A stretch of DNA of 64,000 nucleotides from Arthrobacter sp. SPG23 (GTDB lineage Bacteria > Actinomycetota > Actinomycetes > Actinomycetales > Micrococcaceae). Under the pieces are notes generated by a model. That model was given only the letters and a program-made list of their open reading frames with translations. It was not told the DNA's origin and ran no database searches. The stretch covers positions 62,001-126,000 of the forward strand of contig NZ_JYCN01000014.1 in the NCBI RefSeq assembly GCF_000876655.1. Direction: 5' to 3'. The translations under genes and the position numbers were made by a program. Shown in pieces: positions 17,051 to 26,635 of the stretch (its first letter is position 1; each line of letters begins with the position of its first letter).

Positions 17051-17755
17051 CTACTCGCCGGGAACGGGGCTGGCCGTCACCATGAGGGCGGCGAGGGCCA
17101 TGCTCTCCAGCAGCGGGCGGGCCGACTTGACCGCGACCTTCCGGCCGTGGCTGCGGACCGAGTGCGGGGTGGAGTTGATGAGGCCGAAGGCGGCGTGGGC
17201 GCGCATCCGCAGCTCGGCGGCATCCGTACCCGCATGCAGCTCCTGCAGCACCTCCACCCAAAGCTCCACGTAGTTCCGCTGCAGGGTGCGCACTGCAGCC
17301 TGGTCGTCATCGGACAGGTTGCTGAAGTCGCGGTCCTGGACGCGGATGACGTCGGGATTGCTCAGGGCGAAGTCAACATGGAACTGAACCAGGCGGGCCA
17401 GCGCTGCGGCGGGATCGCCGGCGTCCGCCACCACCCGGCGGCCGCCGTCGAGGAGTTCCTGGCTGACGCTGAGCAACAGTGCGCCCAAAACGGCTTGCTT
17501 GCCGGCGAAGTGGCGGTAGACGGCGGGGCCGCTGACGCCTGCCGCGGCGCCCAGGTCCTCCAACGAAACGCGGTTGAAGCCGTTGAGCGCGAAGAGTGCG
17601 GCCGCTGAGGACAGCAACGCCTGGCGCCGGCTCTCTTTGGCCTGGCTGCGCTGGGTCGCCGGGCTGCGTTCGGTCGCCTGGCTGCGTTCGGTTGCCTGGG
17701 CCAGCTGGCCCGCCGGGCTGTTTTGGGTTGTCGGGTCGCGCTCGATGATCGGCAC
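17051..17755 (-). CDS. TetR-family regulator of the leucine/acyl-CoA operon
   Basis: The 234-residue repressor-type protein has an HTH at about 55-90 (LFALNGFNRVSLEDLGAAAGV, then SGPAVYRHFAGKQAVLGALL) and a C-terminal ligand domain. The first ~45 residues are unusual: tandem hexapeptides (QATERS, QATERS, PATQRS). It starts at GTG 17755 with AAGGAGG 4 nt upstream; an ATG one base before is out of frame. It is divergent from the carboxylase operon, as in the similar mycobacterial cluster where a TetR gene sits at the end. It probably binds the paired boxes at 17810-17853. Confidence 0.9.
   Translation of the reverse strand: MPIIERDPTTQNSPAGQLAQATERSQATERSPATQRSQAKESRRQALLSSAAALFALNGFNRVSLEDLGAAAGVSGPAVYRHFAGKQAVLGALLLSVSQELLDGGRRVVADAGDPAAALARLVQFHVDFALSNPDVIRVQDRDFSNLSDDDQAAVRTLQRNYVELWVEVLQELHAGTDAAELRMRAHAAFGLINSTPHSVRSHGRKVAVKSARPLLESMALAALMVTASPVPGE
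17641..17694 (-). repeat. 18-bp coding tandem repeat in the TetR gene
   Basis: Three consecutive 18-bp units (17641-17658, 17659-17676, 17677-17694) encode the hexapeptide repeats at the N-terminus of the TetR protein. The units differ by a few bases each. This is a coding minisatellite upstream of the HTH and is expected to be disordered. Confidence 0.75.
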
Positions 17756-17794
17756 ATTTCCTCCTTGGAACTGCAAATCCTAGCAATGCAAGCG

Positions 17795-17810
17795 CGTGTT
17801 GGACATCACA
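17795..17810. promoter_or_regulatory. Degenerate CRP/GlxR-type site
   Basis: CGTGTTGGACATCACA matches the TGTGA-N6-TCACA consensus at 8 of 10 informative positions, including the whole right half. It ends where the TetR-operator-like boxes begin, in the region divergent to the TetR gene and the carboxylase operon. It is weaker than the other three sites. Confidence 0.3.
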
Positions 17811-17853
17811 GTTAATAGAGACTAACCTAAATCTCAGTTATGCGGTACTAACC
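17810..17853. promoter_or_regulatory. Tandem operator boxes, probably for the TetR regulator
   Basis: Two 18-bp copies, AGTTAATAGAGACTAACC (17810-17827) and AGTTATGCGGTACTAACC (17836-17853), start 26 nt apart. Both have AGTTA and ACTAACC ends in imperfect inverted symmetry and a variable middle. They lie between the divergent TetR gene and the carboxylase operon, the usual place for a TetR operator. Confidence 0.6.
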
Positions 17854-17902
17854 GAATTGCTCAGGACGGCCTCGCCAGGGCGTCCGGGAACGGAAGCAGT
17901 CA

Positions 17903-19510
17903 ATGGAGACAATCGCCAACCAGGTGGACGCGTCAAGCGACGCCTTCGCCGCGAACCGCGAGGCCCAGCTGGGGCTGGCCCGCGAGCTGAAGGAGCGCCT
18001 CGCTACCGCCGCGCTCGGCGGTCCGGAGAAGTCCCGGGAACGCCACGTGGCGCGGGGCAAACTCCTGCCGCGCGAGCGCATCAACCAGCTGCTCGACGAC
18101 GGCAGTCCCTTCCTGGAGATCGCGCCACTCGCCGCCAACGGCATGTACAACGACGACTCGCCCGGGGCCGGCGTCATTGCCGGGATCGGCCTGGTCCACG
18201 GCCGCCAGGTGCTGGTGATCTCCAACGACGCCACGGTCAAGGGCGGCACCTATTACCCGATGACGGTGAAGAAGCACCTTCGGGCGCAGGAAATCGCGCT
18301 GGAGAACCGGCTGCCCTGCATCTACCTGGTGGACTCCGGCGGGGCCTTCCTGCCGAAGCAGGACGAGGTCTTCCCGGACAAGGAGCACTTCGGCCGGATT
18401 TTCTTCAACCAGGCGAAGATGTCCGCGGCAGGAATCCCGCAGATCGCCTCCGTGATGGGTTCTTGCACCGCCGGCGGCGCCTACGTCCCGGCCATGAGCG
18501 ATGAGACAGTGATCGTCCGCAACCAGGGCACCATCTTCCTGGGCGGCCCGCCCCTTGTTAAAGCCGCGATCGGCGAGATCGTCACGGCGGAGGAACTCGG
18601 CGGCGGCGAGGTGCACTCGAAAATTTCAGGCGTCACTGACCACCTGGCCGAGAACGACGAACATGCCCTGCAGATCGTCAGGGACATCGTTTCCACCCTG
18701 CCCCGGCCGGCCAGCCCCGCCTGGGAGGTGGACACCGCCGTCGAGCCCGTTGCGGACCAGGGCGAGCTGTACGGTGCCGTCCCCACGGACGTGAACGCCC
18801 AGTACGACGTCCGGGAAGTGATCGCCCGGCTGGTGGACGGCAGCCGCTTCCACGAGTTCAAGAAGAACTACGGCACCACCCTGGTCACCGGCTTCGCGAA
18901 GCTGCACGGCCACCCGGTGGGCATCGTGGCCAACAACGGCGTGCTGTTCAGCGAATCTTCCCTGAAGGGCGCCCACTTCATCGAACTCTGCGACCAGCGC
19001 GGCATCCCGCTGGTCTTCCTGCAGAATCTCTCCGGTTTTATGGTCGGCAAGGACTACGAGCAGGGCGGCATCGCCAAGAACGGCGCCAAGATGGTCACCG
19101 CTGTCGCCACGGCGCGCGTGCCCAAACTGACCGTCGTGATCGGCGGGTCCTTCGGCGCCGGCAACTACTCGATGTGCGGGCGGGCCTACTCGCCGCGATT
19201 CCTGTGGATGTGGCCGGCGTCGCGGATCTCCGTGATGGGCGGCAACCAGGCTTCCAGCGTGCTCGCCACGGTCAAGCGGGACCAATATGAGGCCCGCGGC
19301 GAGGAATGGTCCGCTGCCGACGAGGAAGCCTTCAAGGCCCCGATCAAACAGCAGTACGAGGACCAGGGCAGCCCCTACTACTCCACGGCCCGCCTCTGGG
19401 ACGACGGCGTGATCGACCCCGCGGACACCCGCACCGTTCTGGGACTGGCGCTCGACGTCGTCTCCCGCACCCCGCTGCCGGAGACCTCCTTCGGCCTGTT
19501 CCGGATGTGA
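17903..19510 (+). CDS. accD1: Acyl-CoA carboxylase carboxyltransferase subunit, methylcrotonyl-CoA type
   Basis: The 535-residue carboxyltransferase subunit moves CO2 from biotin to acyl-CoA. Features typical of 3-methylcrotonyl-CoA carboxylase beta are [36 protein letters not shown] and [14 protein letters not shown]; the second half has [18 protein letters not shown] and [18 protein letters not shown]. It should work in the cytosol with the biotin subunit directly downstream, converting 3-methylcrotonyl-CoA to 3-methylglutaconyl-CoA in leucine breakdown. It leads a long operon. The order matches the accD1-accA1 cluster of Mycobacterium tuberculosis, the source of the symbol. Other branched acyl-CoAs are possible substrates. 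Confidence 0.9.
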   Translation: METIANQVDASSDAFAANREAQLGLARELKERLATAALGGPEKSRERHVARGKLLPRERINQLLDDGSPFLEIAPLAANGMYNDDSPGAGVIAGIGLVHGRQVLVISNDATVKGGTYYPMTVKKHLRAQEIALENRLPCIYLVDSGGAFLPKQDEVFPDKEHFGRIFFNQAKMSAAGIPQIASVMGSCTAGGAYVPAMSDETVIVRNQGTIFLGGPPLVKAAIGEIVTAEELGGGEVHSKISGVTDHLAENDEHALQIVRDIVSTLPRPASPAWEVDTAVEPVADQGELYGAVPTDVNAQYDVREVIARLVDGSRFHEFKKNYGTTLVTGFAKLHGHPVGIVANNGVLFSESSLKGAHFIELCDQRGIPLVFLQNLSGFMVGKDYEQGGIAKNGAKMVTAVATARVPKLTVVIGGSFGAGNYSMCGRAYSPRFLWMWPASRISVMGGNQASSVLATVKRDQYEARGEEWSAADEEAFKAPIKQQYEDQGSPYYSTARLWDDGVIDPADTRTVLGLALDVVSRTPLPETSFGLFRM

Positions 19511-21747
19511 GCCCCGCTGTGACTGTTACCTCCACACCCACTAGTTCCACACCCCCGAAGCCGCTGTTCGGCACCGTACTCGTCGCCAACCGCGGCGAGA
19601 TCGCCTGCCGCGTGATCCGCACCCTGCGGGCGCTGGGCATCCGTTCGGTGGCTGTCTATTCCGACGCCGACGCCGGTGCCCGCCACGTGCGCGAAGCGGA
19701 CCTTGCCGTCCGGATCGGCCCGGCGGCCGCGGCCGAAAGCTACCTCAAGATCGAGGCCATCATCCAGGCGTGCCGCGAGACCGGCGCCGAGGCCGTGCAC
19801 CCGGGCTACGGCTTCCTGAGCGAGAACGTCGACTTCGCCCGCGCCCTGGAAAAAGCGGGGATCATCTTCATCGGCCCGGGCGTCGAGTCGCTCAATGTCA
19901 TGGGGGACAAGATCCGGTCCAAGAACCACGTGACCGGCTACGGCGTTCCCGTGGTGCCGGGCATCGCCCAACCCGGCATGACGGACGCGCAGCTGATTGA
20001 GGCCGCTGCCGGCGTCGGCTTCCCGCTGCTGATCAAGCCTTCCGCCGGGGGCGGCGGCAAGGGCATGCATATTGTCGAGCGTCCCGAGCAGCTGGAAGCC
20101 ACCCTGGCCACGGCCCGCCGGGTCGCAGCCAGCGCCTTCGGCGACGACACCCTGTTCCTTGAGCGGCTCGTCACCACCCCGCGGCACATCGAGGTCCAGG
20201 TCCTGGCGGACAACCATGGAAACGTCATCCACCTGGGGGAGCGCGAGTGCTCCCTGCAGCGCCGCCACCAGAAGGTCATCGAGGAAGCACCGTCCCCGCT
20301 GCTGGAATCCCTGCCCGACGGCGCCGCCGTCCGAGCGAGGATCGGCGAGGCGGCCTGCAACGCGGCCCGCAGCGTCCATTACAGCGGTGCCGGGACTGTC
20401 GAGTTCCTGGTCTCGGACGACGCCCCGGACGAATTTTTCTTCATGGAGATGAACACGCGCCTTCAGGTGGAGCACCCGGTCACCGAAATGGTCACCGGAA
20501 TCGACCTCGTCGAATGGCAGGTCCGGATCGCCGCTGGTGAGGAACTCACCGTCCGCCAGGACGACGTCGTGCTTAACGGACACTCAGTGGAAGCGCGCGT
20601 CTACGCAGAAATTCCGGAACGGAACTTCCTGCCGTCCACGGGGACAGTGCTCCAGCTCGACGAAGTTCCGGGCCCAAAGCAGCGGCCCAGCGCCCCCGCC
20701 CGCAATGAAGTCGAGACGGCATGCGGCCGCGTGCGCGTCGATTCGGCTCTTGTTCAGGGCCTTGAGATCTCCTCAAGCTATGACCCGATGATTTCCAAGG
20801 TGATCGCCTGGGGCAAGGACCGAACTGCCGCCCTGGACGCCCTGGACGGGGCGCTCGCCGGGTACACCGCGCTCGGCATCGATACCAACGTCGAATACCT
20901 GCGCCTGCTCATCAACGACGCCGACGTCCGGGCCGGCCGCCTCGACACCGGGCTGATCGAACGCAAGATGCCGGACTTCAGCTTCCGGCGGGTGGGCGAT
21001 TTCGAGCTCGCGGCGGCCGGTCTGTACGCCGTGGCTATGGATGCGCAGAACAATCCGCTCGAGTCGGCGGGACCCTGGCAGCGCCGTGACGGTTGGCGTC
21101 TCGGCACGCATGCGCCTCGGATGGTCAGCCTGGGAACCTCCGATGGCGGCGTCGGAACTGTGGGCGTGACCGGCCGCGTGGCCGAGGGGCCGGTCTTCGT
21201 ATCCCTCGGCGATGGGCGTCACTGCACGGCGTCGCTGAAGTTCCTCGCGCGAAGCTACGTCGAGGTGACGCTCGACGGTGAAGTGCGCGGCTACTCCCTG
21301 GCACCGGTCTACACCGGTTCCATCACCCCGAGCTGGGACAACCCAACCCCCGGGGCGCCCACAGAGCTCTTCCTCGGCAACGAGGGCTGGTCCTGCCGCC
21401 TCGAAGTGCTCAGCCGCGAGGCCCGGCTGGCCCGGGTCCTGGCGGCGATCGAGCGCGAGGAGGGCGCCACTGACCCGGCCGTGCGCTCGCCGATGCCCGG
21501 CACCGTGGTGTCCGTCAACGTCAGCAACGGCGCCACCGTGCAGGCCGGCCAGGTCCTGCTCTCAGTGGAGGCCATGAAGATGGAACACCAGCTCGTGGCG
21601 CCGCTCGACGGCACCGTGCACATCAGCGTCACGTCCGGTGACCTCGTCAAGGCGGACCAGGTCCTCGCGACCATCCACCCGCAAGAGCCCTCGAAGGCGG
21701 AGGACACGGTGGAAGAATCCGTCATCGCCATGGGCGCGGCAGAGTAG
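19507..21747 (+). CDS. accA1: Acyl-CoA carboxylase biotin carboxylase/carrier subunit
   Basis: The 746-residue subunit combines an N-terminal biotin carboxylase ([17 protein letters not shown]-grasp with [32 protein letters not shown]) with a C-terminal biotinyl domain carrying Lys691 in VEAMKMEH. It charges biotin with bicarbonate for the carboxyltransferase upstream. GTG 19507 overlaps the accD1 stop (GTGA), implying coupling; GTG 19519 is an alternative start. The length is slightly above typical methylcrotonyl-CoA carboxylase alpha subunits because of a ~12-residue N-terminal extension and a C-terminal acidic tail. Confidence 0.92.
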   Translation: MSPAVTVTSTPTSSTPPKPLFGTVLVANRGEIACRVIRTLRALGIRSVAVYSDADAGARHVREADLAVRIGPAAAAESYLKIEAIIQACRETGAEAVHPGYGFLSENVDFARALEKAGIIFIGPGVESLNVMGDKIRSKNHVTGYGVPVVPGIAQPGMTDAQLIEAAAGVGFPLLIKPSAGGGGKGMHIVERPEQLEATLATARRVAASAFGDDTLFLERLVTTPRHIEVQVLADNHGNVIHLGERECSLQRRHQKVIEEAPSPLLESLPDGAAVRARIGEAACNAARSVHYSGAGTVEFLVSDDAPDEFFFMEMNTRLQVEHPVTEMVTGIDLVEWQVRIAAGEELTVRQDDVVLNGHSVEARVYAEIPERNFLPSTGTVLQLDEVPGPKQRPSAPARNEVETACGRVRVDSALVQGLEISSSYDPMISKVIAWGKDRTAALDALDGALAGYTALGIDTNVEYLRLLINDADVRAGRLDTGLIERKMPDFSFRRVGDFELAAAGLYAVAMDAQNNPLESAGPWQRRDGWRLGTHAPRMVSLGTSDGGVGTVGVTGRVAEGPVFVSLGDGRHCTASLKFLARSYVEVTLDGEVRGYSLAPVYTGSITPSWDNPTPGAPTELFLGNEGWSCRLEVLSREARLARVLAAIEREEGATDPAVRSPMPGTVVSVNVSNGATVQAGQVLLSVEAMKMEHQLVAPLDGTVHISVTSGDLVKADQVLATIHPQEPSKAEDTVEESVIAMGAAE

Positions 21748-21812
21748 CCCCCGCATCAACCATTCAGTACGCCAACAGACCCTTCACAGAGTTAAGACAA
21801 GGAAGTCCCAAC

Positions 21813-22976
21813 ATGGCTGATTTTGAGCTCAGCGAGGAATACCAGGACCTCAGCAACACCGTCCGCGAATTCGCCGACGAAGTGGTGGCCCCCGTGTCCG
21901 CAAAACACGACGAGGAACACAGCTTCCCCTACGAGGTCGTCTCCCAGATGGCGGACATGGGGCTCTTCGGCCTGCCGTTCCCGGAAGAGTTCGGCGGCAT
22001 GGGCGGGGACTACTTCGCGCTGGCGCTGGCCTTGGAGCAGCTGGGCCGGGTGGACCAGTCCGTGGCCATCACACTGGAAGCCGGCGTCTCCCTTGGTGCC
22101 ATGCCCGTTTACCGGTTCGGCACCGACGCCCAGAAGGAGGAATGGCTGCCCTCGCTGGCTTCCGGCAAGGCGCTCGCCGGCTTCGGCCTGACAGAACCCG
22201 AGGCCGGCTCCGACGCGGGCGGAACCAAGACCACCGCCCGGCTCGAGAGTGGTGAGTGGATCATCAACGGCAACAAGGAATTCATCACCAACTCCGGGAC
22301 GGACATCACCCGCCTGGTCACCGTGACCGCTGTAACCGCCAAGCACGAGCGGCAGGACGGCAGCGTCAAGAAGGAGATCTCCACCATCCTGGTACCCACC
22401 AACACGCCCGGGTTCAAGGCGGAGAAGGCCTACAACAAGGTGGGCTGGAACGCCTCGGACACCCACCCGCTCACCCTCAAGGACGTCCATGTGCCGGAGG
22501 CGAACCTCCTCGGCGAGCAGGGCCGTGGCTACGCAAACTTCCTGTCCATCCTGGACGAGGGCCGCATCGCCATCGCGGCACTTGCCACGGGAGCGGCACA
22601 GGGCTGCGTGGACCTGTCTGTGAAATACGCCAAGGAACGCAGCGCATTCGGGCAGAACATCGGCAAGTACCAGGCCATCGCGTTCAAGATCGCCCGCATG
22701 GAAGCACGGGCCCACACCGCCCGGCTGGCCTACTACGACGCCGCCGCCAGGATGCTGGCCGGCAAGCCGTTCAAGACCCAGGCGGCCATCGCTAAGATGG
22801 TCGCAGGTGAGGCAGCCATGGACAACGCGCGGGACGCCACCCAGGTGTTCGGCGGCTATGGCTTCATCAACGAATTCACCGTGGCACGGCACTACCGCGA
22901 CTCCAAGATCCTTGAAGTAGGGGAGGGCACCACGGAGGTCCAGCTGATGCTGATCGCCCGCGAACTCGGCCTTTAG
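21813..22976 (+). CDS. Acyl-CoA dehydrogenase (isovaleryl/short branched chain candidate)
   Basis: The 387-residue flavoenzyme has the family signatures [15 protein letters not shown] (FAD/substrate) and [13 protein letters not shown] glutamate sits at position 371 in [10 protein letters not shown], where medium- and short-chain dehydrogenases have the catalytic base. Classical isovaleryl-CoA dehydrogenase instead uses a Glu in an earlier helix, so this enzyme may be a FadE19-like form. It lies between the carboxylase pair and the CoA transferase, and its likely role is isovaleryl-CoA to 3-methylcrotonyl-CoA. AAGGAAG lies upstream of the ATG. Confidence 0.92.
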   Translation: MADFELSEEYQDLSNTVREFADEVVAPVSAKHDEEHSFPYEVVSQMADMGLFGLPFPEEFGGMGGDYFALALALEQLGRVDQSVAITLEAGVSLGAMPVYRFGTDAQKEEWLPSLASGKALAGFGLTEPEAGSDAGGTKTTARLESGEWIINGNKEFITNSGTDITRLVTVTAVTAKHERQDGSVKKEISTILVPTNTPGFKAEKAYNKVGWNASDTHPLTLKDVHVPEANLLGEQGRGYANFLSILDEGRIAIAALATGAAQGCVDLSVKYAKERSAFGQNIGKYQAIAFKIARMEARAHTARLAYYDAAARMLAGKPFKTQAAIAKMVAGEAAMDNARDATQVFGGYGFINEFTVARHYRDSKILEVGEGTTEVQLMLIARELGL

Positions 22977-23035
22977 CTTCCTGCCAAAGAGCACCGCAGG
23001 GAGCAAAACAGGGAGCAAATCAGGAAGGATCGACG

Positions 23036-23875
23036 ATGATTGACAAGGTTGTTGCCAGTGCCGAGGCCGCGGTTGCCGACATCCCCGACGGTGCCTCGCT
23101 CGCCGTCGGAGGTTTTGGACTGTGCGGCATCCCGGTTGCCCTGATCGACGCCCTCCACCAGCACGGAACCACTGGCCTGGAAACCGTCAGCAACAACTGC
23201 GGCGTGGACGACTGGGGGCTCGGGATCCTGCTGAAGGACGGCAGGATTCGCCGCACCATCAGCTCCTACGTCGGGGAAAACAAGGAATTTGCCCGGCAGT
23301 ACCTCTCCGGGGAACTCGAGGTGGTCCTCACCCCGCAGGGCACGCTCGCCGAGAAACTCCGCGCCGGCGGCGCCGGCATCCCGGCGTTCTACACGCCTGC
23401 CGGTGTGGGAACCCAGGTGTCCGACGGCGGCCTGCCGCAGAAGTACGACGCCGACGGCACGATCGCCATCGCTTCGGCGCCCAAGGAGGTCCGCACCTTC
23501 AACGGCGCCGACTACGTGCTGGAGGAATCGCTGACCCCGGATTTCGGCCTGGTCCACGCCTGGAAGGGCGACCGGCACGGGAACCTTGTCTTCCACGCCA
23601 CGGCCATGAACTTCAACCCGCTGTGCGCCATGGCAGGGCGAATCACCATCGCCGAGGTTGAAGAACTGGTGGAGCCGGGCGAGCTGGATCCCGAACATGT
23701 TCACGTTCCCGGCATCTTCGTCCAGCGGGTTGTCCTCGCACCCCAAGGTGAGAAGCGCATCGAAAAGCGGACGGTCGCAGTGTCCGCCGACGGCAACCCG
23801 TCCCGAGGGACCGGACAGCAAGCAACTGCCCAGCAAGCAACTGACCACCAAGCATCCCACCAGGCAGGAGCATAG
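23036..23875 (+). CDS. scoA: 3-oxoacid CoA-transferase subunit A
   Basis: The 279-residue subunit has the SCOT-type nucleotide-like binding motif GGFGLCGIP (about 22-30) and continues with [11 protein letters not shown] and [20 protein letters not shown]. With subunit B it transfers CoA from succinyl-CoA to acetoacetate, the end step of leucine breakdown. GGAAGG precedes the ATG. The last ~20 residues form a Gln/Ala/Thr pentapeptide repeat not normal for the family (listed as a repeat). It is followed 2 nt later by subunit B. Confidence 0.93.
   Translation: MIDKVVASAEAAVADIPDGASLAVGGFGLCGIPVALIDALHQHGTTGLETVSNNCGVDDWGLGILLKDGRIRRTISSYVGENKEFARQYLSGELEVVLTPQGTLAEKLRAGGAGIPAFYTPAGVGTQVSDGGLPQKYDADGTIAIASAPKEVRTFNGADYVLEESLTPDFGLVHAWKGDRHGNLVFHATAMNFNPLCAMAGRITIAEVEELVEPGELDPEHVHVPGIFVQRVVLAPQGEKRIEKRTVAVSADGNPSRGTGQQATAQQATDHQASHQAGA
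23816..23866 (+). repeat. 15-bp coding tandem repeat at the scoA 3' end
   Basis: Units at 23816-23830, 23831-23845 and 23846-23860, then a partial unit, encode [15 protein letters not shown] and QA. The first two units differ by one base. They form a low-complexity tail beyond the CoA-transferase fold. Confidence 0.7.
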
Positions 23876-23877
23876 CC

Positions 23878-24645
23878 GTGGAATCGAACAGCACCCCGGG
23901 TGCCCCGCCCCGCCCCGAAGCCGTCCGCCACGAATACCGGCGGTCCGCCGTCGGACATCCCGAGGGCACCAGCCCCGAAACTAAGGGCTGGACCCGGAAT
24001 GAACTGGCCGCCCGGGTGGCCCGCGAACTCCGGAACGGCCAATACGTCAACCTCGGCATCGGGATGCCAACACTGATCCCCAACTACATCCCGGCGGGCA
24101 TCGAAGTGGTGCTGCACTCGGAGAACGGCATCCTGGGCGTGGGGCCGTACCCCGGCGAGGACCAGGTGGATCCGGACCTGATCAACGCCGGCAAGGAAAC
24201 TGTCACCGTGAACAAGGGCGCCGCGTTCTTTGACTCCGCCGCCTCGTTCGGCATGATCCGCGGCGGCCACGTGGACGTTGCCGTGCTCGGTGCCATGGAA
24301 GTGGCCCAGAACGGGGACCTGGCCAACTGGATGATTCCGGGAAAGATGGTCAAGGGCATGGGCGGCGCCATGGACCTGGTCTTCGGCGCCAAGAGGGTGA
24401 TCGTGATGATGGAGCACGTGGACCGCAACGGAAAACCCAAAATCGTGCAGCAGTGCACCCTGCCCCTCACCGGTAAGGGGTGCGTGGACCGGATCATCAC
24501 CGACCTCGCCGTGATCGACGTCGTCACCGAAGGCGGTTCCTCCCGGCTCGTCCTGCGCGAACTGGCCCCGAACGTGACGGCTGAGGAAGTCGCCGCCGCC
24601 ACGGGTGCGGAACTGTTCGAAGAGGACCAGGAACTGACGGTATGA
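23878..24645 (+). CDS. scoB: 3-oxoacid CoA-transferase subunit B
   Basis: The 255-residue subunit carries the catalytic glutamate, Glu82 in the SENGILG motif, which forms the glutamyl-CoA intermediate. Other family stretches are [15 protein letters not shown] and [15 protein letters not shown]. The GTG start lies 2 nt after scoA with GGAG within the scoA end. The first ~35 residues are a non-conserved extension. The stop overlaps the MaoC start (ATGA), so the operon continues without a break. Confidence 0.94.
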   Translation: MESNSTPGAPPRPEAVRHEYRRSAVGHPEGTSPETKGWTRNELAARVARELRNGQYVNLGIGMPTLIPNYIPAGIEVVLHSENGILGVGPYPGEDQVDPDLINAGKETVTVNKGAAFFDSAASFGMIRGGHVDVAVLGAMEVAQNGDLANWMIPGKMVKGMGGAMDLVFGAKRVIVMMEHVDRNGKPKIVQQCTLPLTGKGCVDRIITDLAVIDVVTEGGSSRLVLRELAPNVTAEEVAAATGAELFEEDQELTV

Positions 24646-25262
24646 CCACTGCCGACAGGGTTTCGACGGACTCAACCACCGGCAGCCCCCGCGTCGTTGA
24701 ACAGCGGGGCCTCTACTACGACGAGCTTGAGGAAGGAGTGGTCTACGCCCACCGCCCGGGGCGGACGGTGACCGAGACGGACAACGTCCTGTTCACCACC
24801 ATGACCATGAACACGCAGGCGCTGCACCTGGACGCTGCGTGGAGCGCCGGCCAGCCGTTCGGACAGAGGCTGGTGAACTCGATGTTCACCCTGGCAACCG
24901 TGGTGGGGCAGTCCGTTCCGCAGCTCACCCAAGGCACCATCATCGCCCAGCTGGGACTGACCGACGTGTCGTTTCCGCATCCGCTGTACCACGGCGACAC
25001 CCTCTATACGGAGACGGTCATCACCGGCAAGCGGATGTCGGCGTCGCGGCCGGGGCAGGGAATCGTGACCATGCAGCACACGGGCCGGAACCAGGACGGC
25101 GTGGTGGTTGCCCTGGCGTCGCGGAGCTGCCTGATGTGGACGCGCGAGGCGCACGCTGCCGCGCAGAAAGATGCCGCCCAGAAAGATGCCGCGCAGAAAG
25201 AAACCGCGCAGAAAGAAACCGCGCAGAAAGAAACCGCCGAAAAGGGGACAATCAAAGCATGA
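24642..25262 (+). CDS. MaoC-family hydratase, candidate 3-methylglutaconyl/itaconyl-CoA hydratase
   Basis: The 206-residue protein has a hot-dog-fold MaoC domain (about 18-170) with [20 protein letters not shown] at its start and [17 protein letters not shown] near the active site. In M. tuberculosis the equivalent gene (Rv2499c as I recall) lies next to the CitE-like lyase and acts as an enoyl-CoA hydratase in leucine/itaconate breakdown. The same role is inferred here: hydration of 3-methylglutaconyl-CoA to HMG-CoA. The C-terminus is odd: six 5-residue repeats such as AAQKD and TAQKE. The stop overlaps the next gene (ATGA). Confidence 0.83.
   Translation: MTTADRVSTDSTTGSPRVVEQRGLYYDELEEGVVYAHRPGRTVTETDNVLFTTMTMNTQALHLDAAWSAGQPFGQRLVNSMFTLATVVGQSVPQLTQGTIIAQLGLTDVSFPHPLYHGDTLYTETVITGKRMSASRPGQGIVTMQHTGRNQDGVVVALASRSCLMWTREAHAAAQKDAAQKDAAQKETAQKETAQKETAEKGTIKA
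25158..25247 (+). repeat. 15-bp coding tandem repeat at the MaoC gene 3' end
   Basis: Six consecutive 15-bp units (25158-25247) read [30 protein letters not shown]. Units 4 and 5 are identical at the DNA level. The tail would be a charged helix outside the hot-dog fold. The low divergence suggests recent expansion. Confidence 0.8.
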
Positions 25263-26092
25263 CTTTCCTGATGGGTCCCGCCCTGCTCTTCTGCCCCGCC
25301 GACCGTCCCGAGCGATACCAAAAGGCCGCGGAGCGTTCCGACGCCGTGATCGTGGACCTGGAAGACGCCGTCGCTCCTGCCGACAAGCAACGCGCCCGCG
25401 GCGCCATCCTGGCCCAGCTCGGCGCCACCGGCGACGTTCCGGAGCTGGACCCCAGCCGGACGATCATCCGGATCAACCCGGCCGGCACGGAAGAGTTCGA
25501 GAAGGACCTGCACTGCCTCAAGCACACCCCGTACCGCCACGTGATGCTGGCCAAGGCCGAAAACGCCGGCCAGCTCAAGGCGCTGGAGGACTACAGCGTC
25601 ATAGCGTTGTGCGAAACCGCGTTGGGGATTGTGAACGCCGCAGCCATCGCCGCCGAACCCAACGTGGTGGGCCTGATGTGGGGTGCCGAGGACCTGCTCG
25701 CGTCGCTGGGCGGGACCTCCAGCAGGAACGACGACGGCGGCTACCGGGCGGTGGCGCTGCATGCCCGGTCCACCGTGCTGCTCGCGGCCGGGGCCTTCGG
25801 CAAGGAAGCCATCGATGCGGTGTACGTCAACATTCCGGACCTTGACGGGCTGGCAGCTGAGTCACGCGACGCCGTCGCCTCGGGATTCGGTTCAAAGGCC
25901 TGCATCCACCCCAGCCAGGTGTCCGTGGTCCGGGAAGCGTACGCCCCTGCGGAGTCGGACGTCGCCGCGGCCAGGGAACTCCTGGCGGCCGCCGCTGCTG
26001 CCGGCAGCGGCGTGTTCCAGTTCAACGGAAAGATGATTGACGGCCCCATCCTCAAGCACGCGGAATCCACCCTGCGGCGGGCCGGCCGCTAG
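25259..26092 (+). CDS. citE: CitE-like beta-hydroxyacyl-CoA lyase (HpcH/HpaI family)
   Basis: The 277-residue TIM-barrel lyase has FCPADRPERYQKA near the N-terminus, VDLEDAVAPADK (metal/substrate), ALCETALGI, GLMWGAEDLLASLGG and SKACIHPSQV. No citrate-lyase alpha or gamma genes are present, so citrate cleavage is unlikely. The homologous M. tuberculosis enzyme (Rv2498c as I recall) cleaves (R)-HMG-CoA and citramalyl-CoA. Here it would yield acetyl-CoA and acetoacetate for ScoAB. It ends the operon before a strong terminator. Confidence 0.87.
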   Translation: MTFLMGPALLFCPADRPERYQKAAERSDAVIVDLEDAVAPADKQRARGAILAQLGATGDVPELDPSRTIIRINPAGTEEFEKDLHCLKHTPYRHVMLAKAENAGQLKALEDYSVIALCETALGIVNAAAIAAEPNVVGLMWGAEDLLASLGGTSSRNDDGGYRAVALHARSTVLLAAGAFGKEAIDAVYVNIPDLDGLAAESRDAVASGFGSKACIHPSQVSVVREAYAPAESDVAAARELLAAAAAAGSGVFQFNGKMIDGPILKHAESTLRRAGR

Positions 26093-26109
26093 CAACGCGT
26101 TTCGAGACG

Positions 26110-26155
26110 AAAAGCCGCAGGCCGGGAGTCGTTGGACTCCCGGCCTGCGGCTTTT
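26110..26155. terminator. Strong bidirectional terminator
   Basis: A perfect 21-bp stem (26110-26130 with 26135-26155) around a GTTG loop has TTTT on both strands. It separates the catabolic operon from the convergent stress-protein gene. Confidence 0.93.
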
Positions 26156-26189
26156 CCGTGCTGTTCCGGTCATGGACTGCCGGCAGGCG

Positions 26190-26582
26190 TTACCCGGCCT
26201 TCACTGCCAGCACCGGGCAGTCCGCCTCAAGCAGTATCCGTTGGGACGTGCTCCCCAGGATCAGCTTGCCTACCGGCGTGCGGCGGCGCAGGCCAATCAC
26301 AATCAGATCGGCATGGTGCTCCTCCGCGGCATCCAGTACCTCCAGGGCCGCATCATGGCCCCGGACCGGCTGCTTGATCACGTGGTCAATGCCCTGGTTA
26401 GCGAGCCGGTCCTCGATGCTCTGGATCTCAGGTTCCTGTGCGTACCGGTTATCCACCAGCGCATCACCCTTCGAGGAGTTGATGACCAGCAGCCTGCTGT
26501 TGCTTTTCCGCGCCTCGGCGATGGCCTGGGCCAGCGCTGCTTCGCCCTCGGGTGTCGGGACGTATCCCACCACGATCGTCAT
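26190..26582 (-). CDS. Universal stress protein (UspA family)
   Basis: The 130-residue single-domain Usp begins MTIVVGYVPTPEGEAAL and ends with the ATP-binding signature GLRRRTPVGKLILGSTSQRI (G-2x-G-9x-G-S/T), so it is probably an ATP-binding member. AAGGAG sits 6 nt before the ATG. It lies just downstream of the tctCBA genes on the same strand (53 nt), so it may be co-transcribed with the transporter. Specific role unknown. Confidence 0.93.
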   Translation of the reverse strand: MTIVVGYVPTPEGEAALAQAIAEARKSNSRLLVINSSKGDALVDNRYAQEPEIQSIEDRLANQGIDHVIKQPVRGHDAALEVLDAAEEHHADLIVIGLRRRTPVGKLILGSTSQRILLEADCPVLAVKAG

Positions 26583-26635
26583 GGTTGCTCCTTGTTAGCT
26601 GTACTTGTTTGTCACTGGGTCATCGTGTGGCCGGG

